Source: Bradyrhizobium sp. SSBR45G (GTDB lineage Bacteria > Pseudomonadota > Alphaproteobacteria > Rhizobiales > Xanthobacteraceae). From it: a DNA stretch of 64,000 nucleotides. Location: positions 1-64,000 of the forward strand of contig NZ_BSCT01000022.1 of NCBI RefSeq assembly GCF_030159255.1, written 5' to 3'. Under the pieces are notes generated by a model that ran no database searches, was not told the origin of the DNA, and worked only from the letters and a program-made list of their open reading frames with translations. The translations under genes and the position numbers were made by a program. Positions 27,201 to 35,463 of this stretch are shown here, piece by piece (positions within the stretch are counted from its first letter, which is position 1; every line of letters starts with the position of its first letter).

Positions 27201-27632
27201 ATGGCAGGGAGACGTCCTGCGGATTGGCGCTTCCCGACGGCGAAGCAGGAGCGCACGGAGGCGACGGCAAGGCGCCTAGCCGACCTGCAGCGTGAGCGGG
27301 AGCGAGAGAGTGACGAGGAGGGCTGGTGGGCAGCGGTGTTGCGGGATCCGCGCGCCGGGACGGACCGTCCGGCGGCCAGGCTGATGCTCGGCGAGATCCA
27401 GGCGAAGGAATTGTCGGTGTCGTGCCTACGCTGCATGCGCGGCGTCCGCGAGTATCGACGCGACCTGATCGCGCGCTGGGGCGCCGACGCTCTATGGCGT
27501 GACGTCGGCCAGCGTCTGCTGAACGAACGCTGCGATCAGCGCACCGGGCGTCATGAGGAAGACGGATGCTGGCCGGATTTCAGGGCTAGGCGACCTGACG
27601 TCCCCAGAACGTCTCGCCACCGGCCGTTATGA
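27201..27632 (+). CDS. Small Cys-containing protein, paralogue of the one at 47.7-48.1 kb
   Basis: The product is 143 residues from the ATG at 27201. The first half is charged and helical. The second half has CLRCMRG, then a helix and QRLLNERCDQRTGRHEEDGCWPDF. The Cys pattern CxxC...C...C suggests a small zinc-binding domain. The same pattern with QRLLNDTCTQRTGRYEEDGCWPSF occurs in the minus-strand gene 47659-48063, so the two are related copies in one island. Confidence 0.6.
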   Translation: MAGRRPADWRFPTAKQERTEATARRLADLQRERERESDEEGWWAAVLRDPRAGTDRPAARLMLGEIQAKELSVSCLRCMRGVREYRRDLIARWGADALWRDVGQRLLNERCDQRTGRHEEDGCWPDFRARRPDVPRTSRHRPL

Positions 27633-27891
27633 TCTTAATTGCGCCTGGCGTGCTCTCGTCGCATTCCTCGAACGAGATCGTCCAGAAATTCGACGGCTTT
27701 CGCCTCACGTAGTCGATTCTGGCAAGCAGCGACGCCGGCGCTCCGCGGTTGACGGGGGCGTTCTTGTAGTCCTCCGCTGGCGGATCTTCGAATTGATTCG
27801 GCGGGCACAAGCAGAGCCAGTTGAAGAGACCGCTTCCGTCGAAAAAGCCCCGCACCCACACCAGCCGACCGCGATCCTGCCAGTTCAGCAC
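27586..27891 (-). CDS. Small protein, unknown
   Basis: The product is 101 residues, rich in Trp, Phe and Gly at the start (RLVWVRGFFDGSGLFNWLCLC). Its start overlaps the stop of the next upstream gene by 7 bases. Its 3' end overlaps the convergent gene by 47 bases. It is the last member of a tightly packed minus-strand run from 29663. No family is recognised. Confidence 0.45.
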   Translation of the reverse strand: MLNWQDRGRLVWVRGFFDGSGLFNWLCLCPPNQFEDPPAEDYKNAPVNRGAPASLLARIDYVRRKPSNFWTISFEECDESTPGAIKIITAGGETFWGRQVA

Positions 27892-28058
27892 GACGTGGCA
27901 CGTCCGCCATCAGATTGCTCGAGACGCACCATCGGCAGCGGCATCTCCGGAGACGCCTGAACGAAGCGAATGGCGTCCATCAGCGCACTCCACTCGTCCT
28001 CGCGTCTCGCGTTGGACAACATCGCTCTGAGTCTGTCGTCAGTCGCTTCGTTCGCCAT
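27885..28058 (-). CDS. Small protein, unknown
   Basis: The product is 57 residues starting MANEATDDRLRAML. GGAAGGA precedes the start at a proper distance. It is helical and charged. The overlapping starts and stops on either side (28058 and 27891) fit an operon of small phage-type genes. Confidence 0.4.
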   Translation of the reverse strand: MANEATDDRLRAMLSNARREDEWSALMDAIRFVQASPEMPLPMVRLEQSDGGRATSC

Positions 28059-28222
28059 CACGAATCCTTCCTCGTCGTCGCCCTCGGCCTGATCTTCGGC
28101 GACCCCTGGCACGGCGTGTCGCCAGCGCACTCCGGCTCGCCGCATTCCCGGCAGACGATGCGATCGAACCGCAGCATCCAGACGTGCTGCGGCGGCGCCG
28201 GCGTGGGCCGCGCTGTGGCCAT
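28058..28222 (-). CDS. Small cysteine-rich protein, possible zinc ribbon
   Basis: The product is 54 residues from the ATG at 28222. The centre reads CRECGEPECAGDTPC, a compact cluster of four to five cysteines that could bind zinc. The end is basic. It is coupled to both neighbours by overlapping start and stop codons. Confidence 0.45.
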   Translation of the reverse strand: MATARPTPAPPQHVWMLRFDRIVCRECGEPECAGDTPCQGSPKIRPRATTRKDS

Positions 28223-28410
28223 CAGAAACTCCGTCCTTCTCGCCACCACTTTCGCTTTGCGTCGATCCACGCTTCGCGGCGGAGCCATCCTTCAAACAGG
28301 CTACATCCCTGTATCGCCGCGATGAATCCGTAGCTCGGAGTCGCTTCTGTCACCCACCATGGCGCCTCCGGGCAGAACACGCGACGCCATGCTGCGCGCA
28401 CGAAGTCCAT
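28222..28410 (-). CDS. Small protein, unknown
   Basis: The product is 62 residues starting MDFVRAAWRRVF. It is rich in Trp and basic residues at the end (RKWWREGRSF). ATGA overlap with the downstream gene supports translation. No family is recognised. Confidence 0.4.
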   Translation of the reverse strand: MDFVRAAWRRVFCPEAPWWVTEATPSYGFIAAIQGCSLFEGWLRREAWIDAKRKWWREGRSF

Positions 28411-28739
28411 CACGCGATCTTCTTCTCTACCAGTTCGCAACGGAACCGCCCGCCGAGGTCCGTGATCCGATAGGTCTCGCTACCTATCCGAATGAAGGCC
28501 TCTCCATCGATGCAAAGCCGCCGAAGGATGGCGTCGATCAAGTCTTCAGGCGGCGGTGGCGGCGCGTCCTTGATGATGTCGTTCAGGAAGGCGAGAGCGC
28601 AGGCGATGGCCGGGAACGGCTGTCGCTCCGGCATGAAGCCTTCGTCTTCAGGCGTCATATTGTTACTCACCGCCTCCACGCGCGGCTCCGGCGGCGAGGT
28701 CAACGAGGTGCTGTCGAACAGGCGGTGGTCGGGCATCAT
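28410..28739 (-). CDS. Small protein, unknown
   Basis: The product is 109 residues from ATG 28739. The middle holds PFPAIACALAFLNDIIKDAPPPPPEDLIDAI, and the end has two short strands (GEAFIRIGSETYRITDLGGRF). It looks like a folded cytoplasmic domain, but I cannot name it. Its start overlaps the stop of the upstream gene. Confidence 0.45.
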   Translation of the reverse strand: MMPDHRLFDSTSLTSPPEPRVEAVSNNMTPEDEGFMPERQPFPAIACALAFLNDIIKDAPPPPPEDLIDAILRRLCIDGEAFIRIGSETYRITDLGGRFRCELVEKKIA

Positions 28740-29026
28740 CACTCCCACGTCATCGTGAACACCTGATCGGGCGCGTTTTCGCGAACGGCCTTGCGCCAAG
28801 CCTTCGATCGCTCGCGCTTTAGCCGACGCCAGTCACGTCCCTCGAACTTCTCCTCCGCCTGGATCTTCGCCCACAACGGACCGGGGAAGGTGTAGGTGCG
28901 CTCTACTGGCTCGAAGTTGCCGTTCTCGTCCTTCTCGACAGGCACCCAACGGGCGTCCTTCGGGACGCCGCGCAATGCCTCCTCGGAAGCGGCTTTCGCT
29001 GCGGCGATCTCGAACATGAAGTCCAT
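28739..29026 (-). CDS. Small charged protein, unknown
   Basis: The product is 95 residues from the ATG at 29026. The second half is strongly basic and helical (GRDWRRLKRERSKAWRKAV). It overlaps the stop of the Tat-signal gene upstream and the start of the gene downstream. A nucleic-acid-binding role is possible, but this is only inference from charge. Confidence 0.4.
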   Translation of the reverse strand: MDFMFEIAAAKAASEEALRGVPKDARWVPVEKDENGNFEPVERTYTFPGPLWAKIQAEEKFEGRDWRRLKRERSKAWRKAVRENAPDQVFTMTWE

Positions 29027-29373
29027 CACGCATACTCCTCAGGATCTTCGCGGCCCTCGGGATGCAGCACGGGGTCTGCCTCGACCCAGCGGCCGTCGAT
29101 CTCGACCCACGGCACCTTCTCGCCGTAGGGCTCTGCGAGCGTGCCGTCGGGAGCGAACACGGGAGGACGGGGCCACTGAAGACAGCCCTCCATGTACTCC
29201 TGTTTCACCAGCAGACTTCGCTGGCTCGGCAGTATCGATCGAAAGTCGGAGCCGAACATTTCACCGACTAAGGAGTCGATTGAGCGCTGCTTTGTCACCG
29301 CTCCAGCCGGAAGGGCAGCGGCCGCGGCGCCACCGGCGGCGAGTCCGAGGAGATGGCGGCGGGAGAGCGACAT
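29026..29373 (-). CDS. Small protein with a Tat signal, unknown
   Basis: The product is 115 residues. It starts with SRRHLLGLAAGG, a twin-arginine motif followed by a long alanine-rich hydrophobic stretch, which is a convincing Tat signal. The mature part (about 85 residues) has no known motif. Export in folded form suggests a bound cofactor or a periplasmic role, which is odd inside a cluster of small phage-like genes. It is coupled to both neighbours by ATGA overlaps. Confidence 0.55.
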   Translation of the reverse strand: MSLSRRHLLGLAAGGAAAAALPAGAVTKQRSIDSLVGEMFGSDFRSILPSQRSLLVKQEYMEGCLQWPRPPVFAPDGTLAEPYGEKVPWVEIDGRWVEADPVLHPEGREDPEEYA

Positions 29374-29663
29374 CAGGCGGCCATCAATCTGCGGATAATG
29401 TCAGCATCGTCGCCAACGCCCATCCATAATACCTGCTTGTCGATAAAAGCGATCTCGGCGTCACGGTCAGCCACGCTCTCGAAAGTCCAGGTACCAGCGA
29501 CGTTGCCTGTGATTACCACAAACATGATCGCCGGTGCCCAGTGACATGCGTCGCCAGACTTTGCTCCGACCTGACCCGGCTTATAGGACACGCAGAGATC
29601 GAGATTGATCGGACTGTTGACGACATTCGCCTGTGATGGCTTCGAGCACGCGATGAACTTCAT
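29373..29663 (-). CDS. Small protein, unknown
   Basis: The product is 96 residues from the ATG at 29663, preceded by GGAGGTGACC, a strong ribosome site. It starts MKFIACSKPSQANVV and has the look of a compact beta-rich domain (MFVVITGNVAGTWTFESVADRD). Its base composition is lower in GC than its neighbours. It heads the run of overlapping genes down to 27586. Confidence 0.55.
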   Translation of the reverse strand: MKFIACSKPSQANVVNSPINLDLCVSYKPGQVGAKSGDACHWAPAIMFVVITGNVAGTWTFESVADRDAEIAFIDKQVLWMGVGDDADIIRRLMAA

Positions 29664-29881
29664 GGTCACCTCCGGATAGGTGTGAATGGAGCGGACCATC
29701 GCTGCAGAGGATGCAGCGCCACCGAGATTTCTCGGGTCTCCGATACCGGCTATCTCTGCTCACCCTCTTGGCCGATACCGATGGCGGGTGACGTGAATCG
29801 TCGTCCGCAGCCTGGAAAGGCACAAGAGCCCCAGCAAAAATTTCCGGGACGAACAAAAGTTAGCTTCCCATCACGCGTAGT

Positions 29882-30256
29882 TCAGCGGTGGTTCGGCGAC
29901 CATCCGTGACGCTGCTTGTGCTCATGCAGGCGGTCGTAGTCCTTGAACGCCTTCGCCGCGCTGCGCGCGCAGATCGGGCTGTCGGGCTTCGTCATGTAGC
30001 CCAACTCCTCGTCCGTCAGGCGCCAGATCACGAACCAAGACGGCTCACCGCCCGGTGCCTCCGCCATGATGGTCGCGAGCGGCCGCCCGTGACGTGCCTT
30101 GCCCTCGACGGACAGCAGCCTTGTCTCGTCCTCCGGAGGAAGGAGCGCGACGAAGATGCAGCACACGATTTCTTCTGTGCCCCCAGTCGGCATCGCCTCG
30201 GCCAGGCGCGCGATGTAGTCGGCGTCGCTCTCGCCGGGGCGTCTCTTGATAACCAT
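29882..30256 (-). CDS. Small protein, unknown
   Basis: The product is 124 residues from the ATG at 30256 with GGAAGG upstream. It starts MVIKRRPGESDADYIARLAEAM, then has a CC pair and a charged end. No domain is recognised. It is separated by about 220 bases from the next downstream gene, so it may end its own transcript. Confidence 0.45.
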   Translation of the reverse strand: MVIKRRPGESDADYIARLAEAMPTGGTEEIVCCIFVALLPPEDETRLLSVEGKARHGRPLATIMAEAPGGEPSWFVIWRLTDEELGYMTKPDSPICARSAAKAFKDYDRLHEHKQRHGWSPNHR

Positions 30257-30269
30257 TTCGGATCCTTCC

Positions 30270-30581
30270 TCAAAAACCTGAGCCGTCAATCGGGATCATC
30301 TGCCCGTCGAGCCGGTACAGCCGGTTGCGCGTGCGGCACCATCCGTTGTTGCGATCGATCCAGACGACCGGAGACGTCGTCACGCGCTCGCCGTCGCGCT
30401 TGTGAGGGTGACCGGCCACGTCGCCGCAGATCACGATGCTGCGCGTGCCGTCCAAACCGACTGACACCACGGCTTCCCAGTTGTCCAGCACCGGCGCGGC
30501 CGCGAGATCGAACTCATGCGGCTGGTCGCCGGCCAGGTAGGACTCGAAATCGAGGATCAATCGCTTCGCTTCGATCGTCAT
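30270..30581 (-). CDS. Small protein, unknown
   Basis: The product is 103 residues starting MTIEAKRLILDFESYL. It contains alternating strands (WEAVVSVGLDGTRSIVICGDVAGHPH). It overlaps the upstream gene end by 4 bases. Part of the run headed by the AAA+ ATPase. Confidence 0.45.
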   Translation of the reverse strand: MTIEAKRLILDFESYLAGDQPHEFDLAAAPVLDNWEAVVSVGLDGTRSIVICGDVAGHPHKRDGERVTTSPVVWIDRNNGWCRTRNRLYRLDGQMIPIDGSGF

Positions 30582-30790
30582 CGGCGCCTCTCTTTCCGCC
30601 TCATGTCTCGCCGAACGTCGTCCGGCCATGTGATCAGCGTGACGACGGCCTCTCCCTCGACGTGCGCGACCCTAACCTCGTCGACCTTGACGCCTTCCTG
30701 CCGCGCAATCTTCCGGGCGCGCTCGCGCAGTATCTCTTCGATCTCGGCCTTGGAGAACGTCACCTCTAGCTTGCGATAGACCTGCGTCAT
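30578..30790 (-). CDS. Small helical protein, unknown
   Basis: The product is 70 residues starting MTQVYRKLEVTFSKAEIEEIL, with a basic end (DDVRRDMRRKERRR). Its ATG overlaps the ATPase stop codon, so it is translationally coupled to it. It could be a small partner of the ATPase; there is no direct evidence. Confidence 0.45.
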   Translation of the reverse strand: MTQVYRKLEVTFSKAEIEEILRERARKIARQEGVKVDEVRVAHVEGEAVVTLITWPDDVRRDMRRKERRR

Positions 30791-32256
30791 CAGTGCCTCG
30801 GGGCGAGTTGGTCGCGGACCTCCAGCGTGGCGGCGACGAGCCGCTGGAGCTTGCGCATACTGAATTTCTCCTTCGCCCACGCCCGGCCGATCACCTCGAG
30901 CTCGTCGCCGGCGAGCGGTGCGTCGTGCTGCCTGCCGTCCTCACGCGCGAGGTCTCGCATGACCTGCGCCGCCAGCGCCGGCAGGTGCGCCAGCGTCGGC
31001 GCAGGAACGCGCATGATCCGGAATCGATCAAGCAGCGGGCCGGGTAGAGCCTCGGTCGAGTTGGCGGTGGCAATGAACATGACGTGCGATAGGCAGATCT
31101 CGACATCGAGCGCACTTTCACGGGTGCGCGATGACGTCTCCTTCTCGAGGTACGGAATCAGGCTGTCCCACAGGCGCCCGTTGTAGGAGCCGCTGCCGGC
31201 CTTCTCGATCTCGTCGACCAACACCATCGGGTTCGCCTGCCGCGACGACAACACGGCGCGCGCCGGCACCGACGGTTGCGCGGTCGACCACGTCTTCGAG
31301 CTACCACCGAATGTTCCGTCGATCGCCGATGCCGCGTCCTGTCGGAAGGCGTACAGCCCGAGCGAATCGGCGACGCGGCGCGCCAGCAGCGTCTTGCCGG
31401 AGCCGGGAGGCCCGACCAGCAGCGTCGGCGTCATCCGCACCGGCTTGCCGTCGGCGCAGCCGCGCAGCAGCGTGTCCACGACATGCGTCGCGTGCGGAAA
31501 CTCGCGGTGCAGCGTCGCGCGCACTCCGGCGACGTCCCTGGCGACGACGAGCGGCAGGGGCTCACCGACGAGATCCAGCCATGCCTTCGGCAGCTTGCCG
31601 TCGGCCGGCGCCGCCGGCATCACGATGACATGGTTCTCCAGCGGTGCCGGCCGACGCGTCGGCTTGATCGGCGTGTGCATGAAGGATGACAGCGGACGCA
31701 TCTGCTCCCGCGGAGACTTGCCGTGCACGACCAAGTTCGCGATCGAGAAGATCGAGGAGTCTCTCATGTCGGCGAAATTGCCAGCCGCGGCGGCCCACCA
31801 GACCTTCATGATCTCGCGCTCCTCGTCGTCGCCGTGCTGGTCGACGAGGCGCGCCAGGGGCGGCATCACATGGATGAACGATGACGGCACTTCCAGCCGC
31901 ACGCGCAGCATCTGCCACGCGACCGCGAGGTGACCTTGGCCGAGGTCGAACAGGCGGTCGACGACGGCATCCACAGCCCCGGGCGTGTGCGTGTCCGACG
32001 CCGCGGAAAACCTGTCGACGCGCTGCACCAGCTCACGCAGAGAATCGTCGTCGATCAGACGCTGAATGGTCTGCACCGAGGCGAACGACAGCGCGTTTCT
32101 CCATGACCTGGCGTGCAGCATCCTGACCGGCACCATGCTCGCGTCGTTGATCATGGACTCATCCTTCTGCAGGAGGGGCGCGGACTCCAGGCGGTCCTCG
32201 GCGAGCAGGCGGAGGATGGTCTCCCTGTCAGTCCCGTCAGCGTCCGCATCGTCCAT
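30790..32256 (-). CDS. Lon-like AAA+ ATPase without a protease domain
   Basis: The product is 488 residues from the ATG at 32256, chosen because AAGGA precedes it; an ATG at 32277 is weaker. A helical N-terminal half (1-270) leads to an AAA+ core: Walker A GPPGSGKT (282-289), Walker B VLVDEIEK (346-352), sensor 1 ATANS (396-400), then an arginine-containing LDRFRIMRV. The core most resembles the Lon/ClpX-type AAA+ fold, but the serine-lysine protease part is absent. It is probably an unfoldase or remodelling ATPase of the island. Two small genes are coupled downstream, and a ribbon-helix-helix gene diverges from it. Confidence 0.75.
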   Translation of the reverse strand: MDDADADGTDRETILRLLAEDRLESAPLLQKDESMINDASMVPVRMLHARSWRNALSFASVQTIQRLIDDDSLRELVQRVDRFSAASDTHTPGAVDAVVDRLFDLGQGHLAVAWQMLRVRLEVPSSFIHVMPPLARLVDQHGDDEEREIMKVWWAAAAGNFADMRDSSIFSIANLVVHGKSPREQMRPLSSFMHTPIKPTRRPAPLENHVIVMPAAPADGKLPKAWLDLVGEPLPLVVARDVAGVRATLHREFPHATHVVDTLLRGCADGKPVRMTPTLLVGPPGSGKTLLARRVADSLGLYAFRQDAASAIDGTFGGSSKTWSTAQPSVPARAVLSSRQANPMVLVDEIEKAGSGSYNGRLWDSLIPYLEKETSSRTRESALDVEICLSHVMFIATANSTEALPGPLLDRFRIMRVPAPTLAHLPALAAQVMRDLAREDGRQHDAPLAGDELEVIGRAWAKEKFSMRKLQRLVAATLEVRDQLAPRH

Positions 32257-32320
32257 AGGCGAATCCTTGGAAATCATGTATGCAGCACTCAGAGGCCAAG
32301 TTGGTGCGATAAGACATATC

Positions 32321-32331
32321 TTGTCGGACAA
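32321..32331. promoter_or_regulatory. Palindrome TTGTCGGACAA between divergent genes
   Basis: An 11-base near-perfect palindrome lies in the 105-base divergent region between the AAA+ gene and the ribbon-helix-helix gene. A variant, TTGTCCGACAA, occurs at 35027, and ATGTCCGA sequences occur at three other gene starts in the island. It may be an operator for an island regulator. Confidence 0.35.
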
Positions 32332-32361
32332 ATTGCACAGAATCAAGGATTCGATATCGCC

Positions 32362-32817
32362 ATGGTTAAACGATCGAAAACGGGCGCGAAGCCCGGGCCC
32401 AAGGTTGCTCCGGACGAGGTCAAAACTGAGCGCGTCACGATGCGGATGCACCCCCATCTCGTCTACATCCTCGACGCGAGGGCCAAAGAAGCGAACTTGT
32501 CCAGGTCCGCCTATCTCGAGCGTGTCATCATCGGATGGGTGCAGGCCGACCCTCGCAATCCGAGGATCGACAGCCGAGGCATGTTCATCCCGGGCGCGCA
32601 GTCGCCGCGGCGCTATCAGGAGACCCAGGCGTCGGCCTTCGGCGCCAAATTCAAGACCTTTTCGGACGCCCACGAAGTGATCCTGGGGACACCTGCCCCC
32701 CAAAGATGGATCGAGGAGCCGGACCGCTACATGCCGGCCGAGTATGAGCCTCCGGAGGACGAGGAGTTGAGCGACCAGGCTAAGGCTTGGATCGCGAAAC
32801 GGCTGAAGCCCAAGTGA
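32362..32817 (+). CDS. Ribbon-helix-helix-type DNA-binding protein
   Basis: The product is 151 residues from the ATG at 32362. After a basic start (MVKRSKTGAKPGPK) comes TERVTMRMHPHLVYILDARA followed by NLSRSAYLERVIIGW, the strand-helix-turn-helix pattern of the Arc/MetJ fold. The C-terminal 90 residues are of unknown fold. It lies between the palindrome at 32321 and the repeats at 32817-32918, which contain AGGATTCGA on both sides of the gene, so it may bind these sites. Control of replication or partition is a reasonable guess. Confidence 0.6.
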   Translation: MVKRSKTGAKPGPKVAPDEVKTERVTMRMHPHLVYILDARAKEANLSRSAYLERVIIGWVQADPRNPRIDSRGMFIPGAQSPRRYQETQASAFGAKFKTFSDAHEVILGTPAPQRWIEEPDRYMPAEYEPPEDEELSDQAKAWIAKRLKPK

Positions 32818-32829
32818 GGATTCGAGTCT
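32817..32829 (+). repeat. Iteron-like 13-base repeat, copy 1
   Basis: AGGATTCGAGTCT overlaps the stop codon of the ribbon-helix-helix gene. Identical copies lie at 32882-32894 (direct) and 32906-32918 (inverted). Confidence 0.5.
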
Positions 32830-32881
32830 CGAATTGTCGATATAGAGAAATCAACGGGTTACGGCGGTGAGAGCGGTTCCA

Positions 32882-32918
32882 AGGATTCGAGTCTTCGACG
32901 TTCAAAGACTCGAATCCT
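32882..32918. repeat. Perfect inverted repeat before the replicase-like gene
   Basis: AGGATTCGAGTCTT (32882-32895) and AAGACTCGAATCCT (32905-32918) form a 14-base stem with a 9-base loop. It can be a terminator without a T-run, an operator, or iterons of an origin. A GGTAATA sequence repeated at 32978 and 32988 follows and includes GCGGT-AATATC-ACCGC. I favour an origin or operator region because the next gene looks like a replication protein. Confidence 0.55.
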
Positions 32919-33072
32919 GTCGATCCTGAATTCTCGCCTCCGGAGATCTCACCGGGGCGGAAGCCGATCCAGCCTGGGGTAATACGCGGTAATATCACCG
33001 CCATAACTCCGCCGACGTAACCCCTTGCGCGTTGCCCGTAGCCGGTGCATGATCCAGGCTGGATCGCACAGC

Positions 33073-35370
33073 ATGCACACCCAACCAGCCATCTCCCCCG
33101 GATTTCCGCGCGCCCTCTACGGCGCCGGCGACTACGTGCGTGAGCGCGACTGGCGCGTCGACGACGAGGCGCGGCGCGAGGAGTTTGCCAGGCGGGTGGC
33201 GCTCCTCCCGGACGCTCAGCCCGAGCCGGCGCCCTTCGTCCACGTCCCGACTGTCACCATCGTGCGCGGTGGCGTCCCGCAGGTGGTCCGAGGACCTGTA
33301 CGCACGACGACGCGCGTCACGGCCGAGACCTCGATAGGCTGGACCAAGTGGAAGTCCGACCTGCGGGGCCACGACATTAAGCAGGCTGCCGCTTCAAGGG
33401 CTCGCGCAGAGCAGTCCCGCGCCGTGATCGCGGAGGGCCGCCGGAAGCGCGACGCAAAGCTCGAAGACCTCTACCGCGGAGCCTGCGAGCGCCTGCACCG
33501 GGCCGGCAAGGCGATCCCATCGTTCGAGACATGGAAGCTCGAGCGCGACAACAAGAGCTACCGCGCCGCCTGCGCGAAGGCCGCGCGGGCGGGTCTGCCG
33601 GAACCCACCAGGGAACAGCATTTCGCGCCGCCGCCCAACTATGAGCTTTTCGCCTCGCCCGCTCTGGTCTCGGCCATCCGCGCCGGAAGGACGCGCGGAT
33701 ACAACGCGCGGCGCCGCGAGCGCTACGACTCGAAGGGTATCCGAGATTTTGCCGGCCGGCGCACCGCGCGATTCACCGAGGAGTTCGTCGATGAATCCGG
33801 GAGCCCGACGGTTGCGTTCCGCTCGGCGATCTGCATCTCGCTCGCTTTGTTCAACTCTGCGCTGCCGCCGGACATCATCTACGGTACTGACAAAACCAAG
33901 GTCAGCCCCGCGTCCCTCGATGGGACGTCGAAAATGGATGTCCGGGACAAGCCGTACGTCGAGCTAGCAAGGAATCGTCGCTGTCATTTCGTGGTCGACC
34001 TGGACGGGTGGTGGAAGTCGATCAAAGCGCTCTGGAAGGACATCCGGCGCTTTCTGCCGCCGCAGTTCATGCCGAACATCATCACCTACAGGGCTCGCGA
34101 GTCCGACGGTCAGGGCGTCGAGAACCCGCATCTGATCTGGCTGCTGCCGCCTGGGTCTCGCGTGATCCCGCGCAAGGGCGCCAAGAACATCGACCGGCAG
34201 CAGACGCTGCACGCGATGATCCAGCGCTCCATCGTCAATCACCTGCTAGAGCTCGGCGTCGACCCAGGCCACCACAACAGCAACAAGCTCAAAAATGCGC
34301 TCGCCCCTGGTTGGTCGGTCGCCTGCTGCGACGACTCCTTCGCTACGATGTCCGAGTGGAGGGCAATTCTGCCGACCATCACGCCTGACGAGAGGGCGAT
34401 GATGCGCCGCGCCAGGCAGCTGAAGATCGAGCGCGAGAACGACGCCGAGGTCGAGTTATCGAACGCCGTGTGGCGGGACGGCATCTCCTCCCGCACGCTC
34501 GTCATCCGCTCCGCACAGCGCCGCCGGGATCCTGACTTCCTCAAGGCCCGCAGGTCGCACCCGGCGTTCGTGGCCTGGCTCTATCACCCCGTCGACGGTG
34601 CGGTTACCAGGCGCATGATCCAGCTGCACGGAGAAGGCCAGGTCGTCCGCCAGGTGCTCGCCGCGCAGCGTCAGTTCGTCGTCGAACTCGGCCATGTGCC
34701 ATCGGTGACCGGGCAATTCTGCGATCGCGGCCGTGACAGCTACCGCAACCGGCTGCGCGATGCGCGTAGCGGGCTGACGCGCGAGACCGCCGAGGAACGC
34801 GAGATGCTCGGCAAGGAGCACCAGCGGGAGGCCGGGCGCGTCTCCAGGGCCGACGCCAAGGCGATCAACTGCGGCCTGATTGCCGAGGAGATCGAGAGGC
34901 GGATGGCCCTCGGACTCACGATCGACGAGGTGATCGCCGCCAAGGCCGAGGTCGTCAAGACCCTGGTAGCGGCAGGAACTGTAAGCAGGTCAACGGCTTA
35001 CGATCGGTTCGATGAGGTCGCCGAGGTTGTCCGACAAGCTGCAAGATATCAAGCAGGATCATCATCGGAGCAGAGTAGCGATCTTCCTTCTACCCAGCCC
35101 AGCCGAGCCGTCAGCGATCAATCCGCCCCTGCTGCCCCCATCGTCGAGACCTCTGGCACCCAGTCGACCCTGCCCCCGGCGGTCCGGCGACCCGTTCAAC
35201 CTGTCGACCCGTCAGAACCGGCCGGTCAACATGCCCGCCGGATTTTGGAATCCTGGCGCCGCGCGGTGAGAGCGTGGCGCGATGCGGCCCGGCGACGTGA
35301 CGAACCCGCCGAGTCGTGCCTGCCGTCGGCGACGGTGTCTCCGGCTTACTGGTCCAAGCGTCGACATTGA
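33073..35370 (+). CDS. Replicase/primase-like protein of the island
   Basis: The product is about 765 residues from the ATG at 33073 (33049 is also possible; neither has a strong ribosome site). The central part has NPHLIWLLPPGSRV and, 60 residues on, GVDPGHHNSNKLKNALAPGW, a spacing and style like the replicase/primase proteins of plasmids (RepB-like, with PriCT-type regions). The N- and C-terminal parts are basic or low complexity (last 90 residues rich in Pro, Ser and Arg). A HTH-like NCGLIAEEIERRMALGLT stretch lies near residue 610. If correct, it starts replication of the element at the repeats just upstream. Confidence 0.5.
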   Translation: MHTQPAISPGFPRALYGAGDYVRERDWRVDDEARREEFARRVALLPDAQPEPAPFVHVPTVTIVRGGVPQVVRGPVRTTTRVTAETSIGWTKWKSDLRGHDIKQAAASRARAEQSRAVIAEGRRKRDAKLEDLYRGACERLHRAGKAIPSFETWKLERDNKSYRAACAKAARAGLPEPTREQHFAPPPNYELFASPALVSAIRAGRTRGYNARRRERYDSKGIRDFAGRRTARFTEEFVDESGSPTVAFRSAICISLALFNSALPPDIIYGTDKTKVSPASLDGTSKMDVRDKPYVELARNRRCHFVVDLDGWWKSIKALWKDIRRFLPPQFMPNIITYRARESDGQGVENPHLIWLLPPGSRVIPRKGAKNIDRQQTLHAMIQRSIVNHLLELGVDPGHHNSNKLKNALAPGWSVACCDDSFATMSEWRAILPTITPDERAMMRRARQLKIERENDAEVELSNAVWRDGISSRTLVIRSAQRRRDPDFLKARRSHPAFVAWLYHPVDGAVTRRMIQLHGEGQVVRQVLAAQRQFVVELGHVPSVTGQFCDRGRDSYRNRLRDARSGLTRETAEEREMLGKEHQREAGRVSRADAKAINCGLIAEEIERRMALGLTIDEVIAAKAEVVKTLVAAGTVSRSTAYDRFDEVAEVVRQAARYQAGSSSEQSSDLPSTQPSRAVSDQSAPAAPIVETSGTQSTLPPAVRRPVQPVDPSEPAGQHARRILESWRRAVRAWRDAARRRDEPAESCLPSATVSPAYWSKRRH

Positions 35371-35463
35371 CGCCGTGCGGGTCATCCCCGGCCCTCGGCC
35401 CAGTTTGTCGCTTGCCGGCGCAGCCCTCAGAATCCGGTGTGTCCAACATTATGGAGACCGCCG

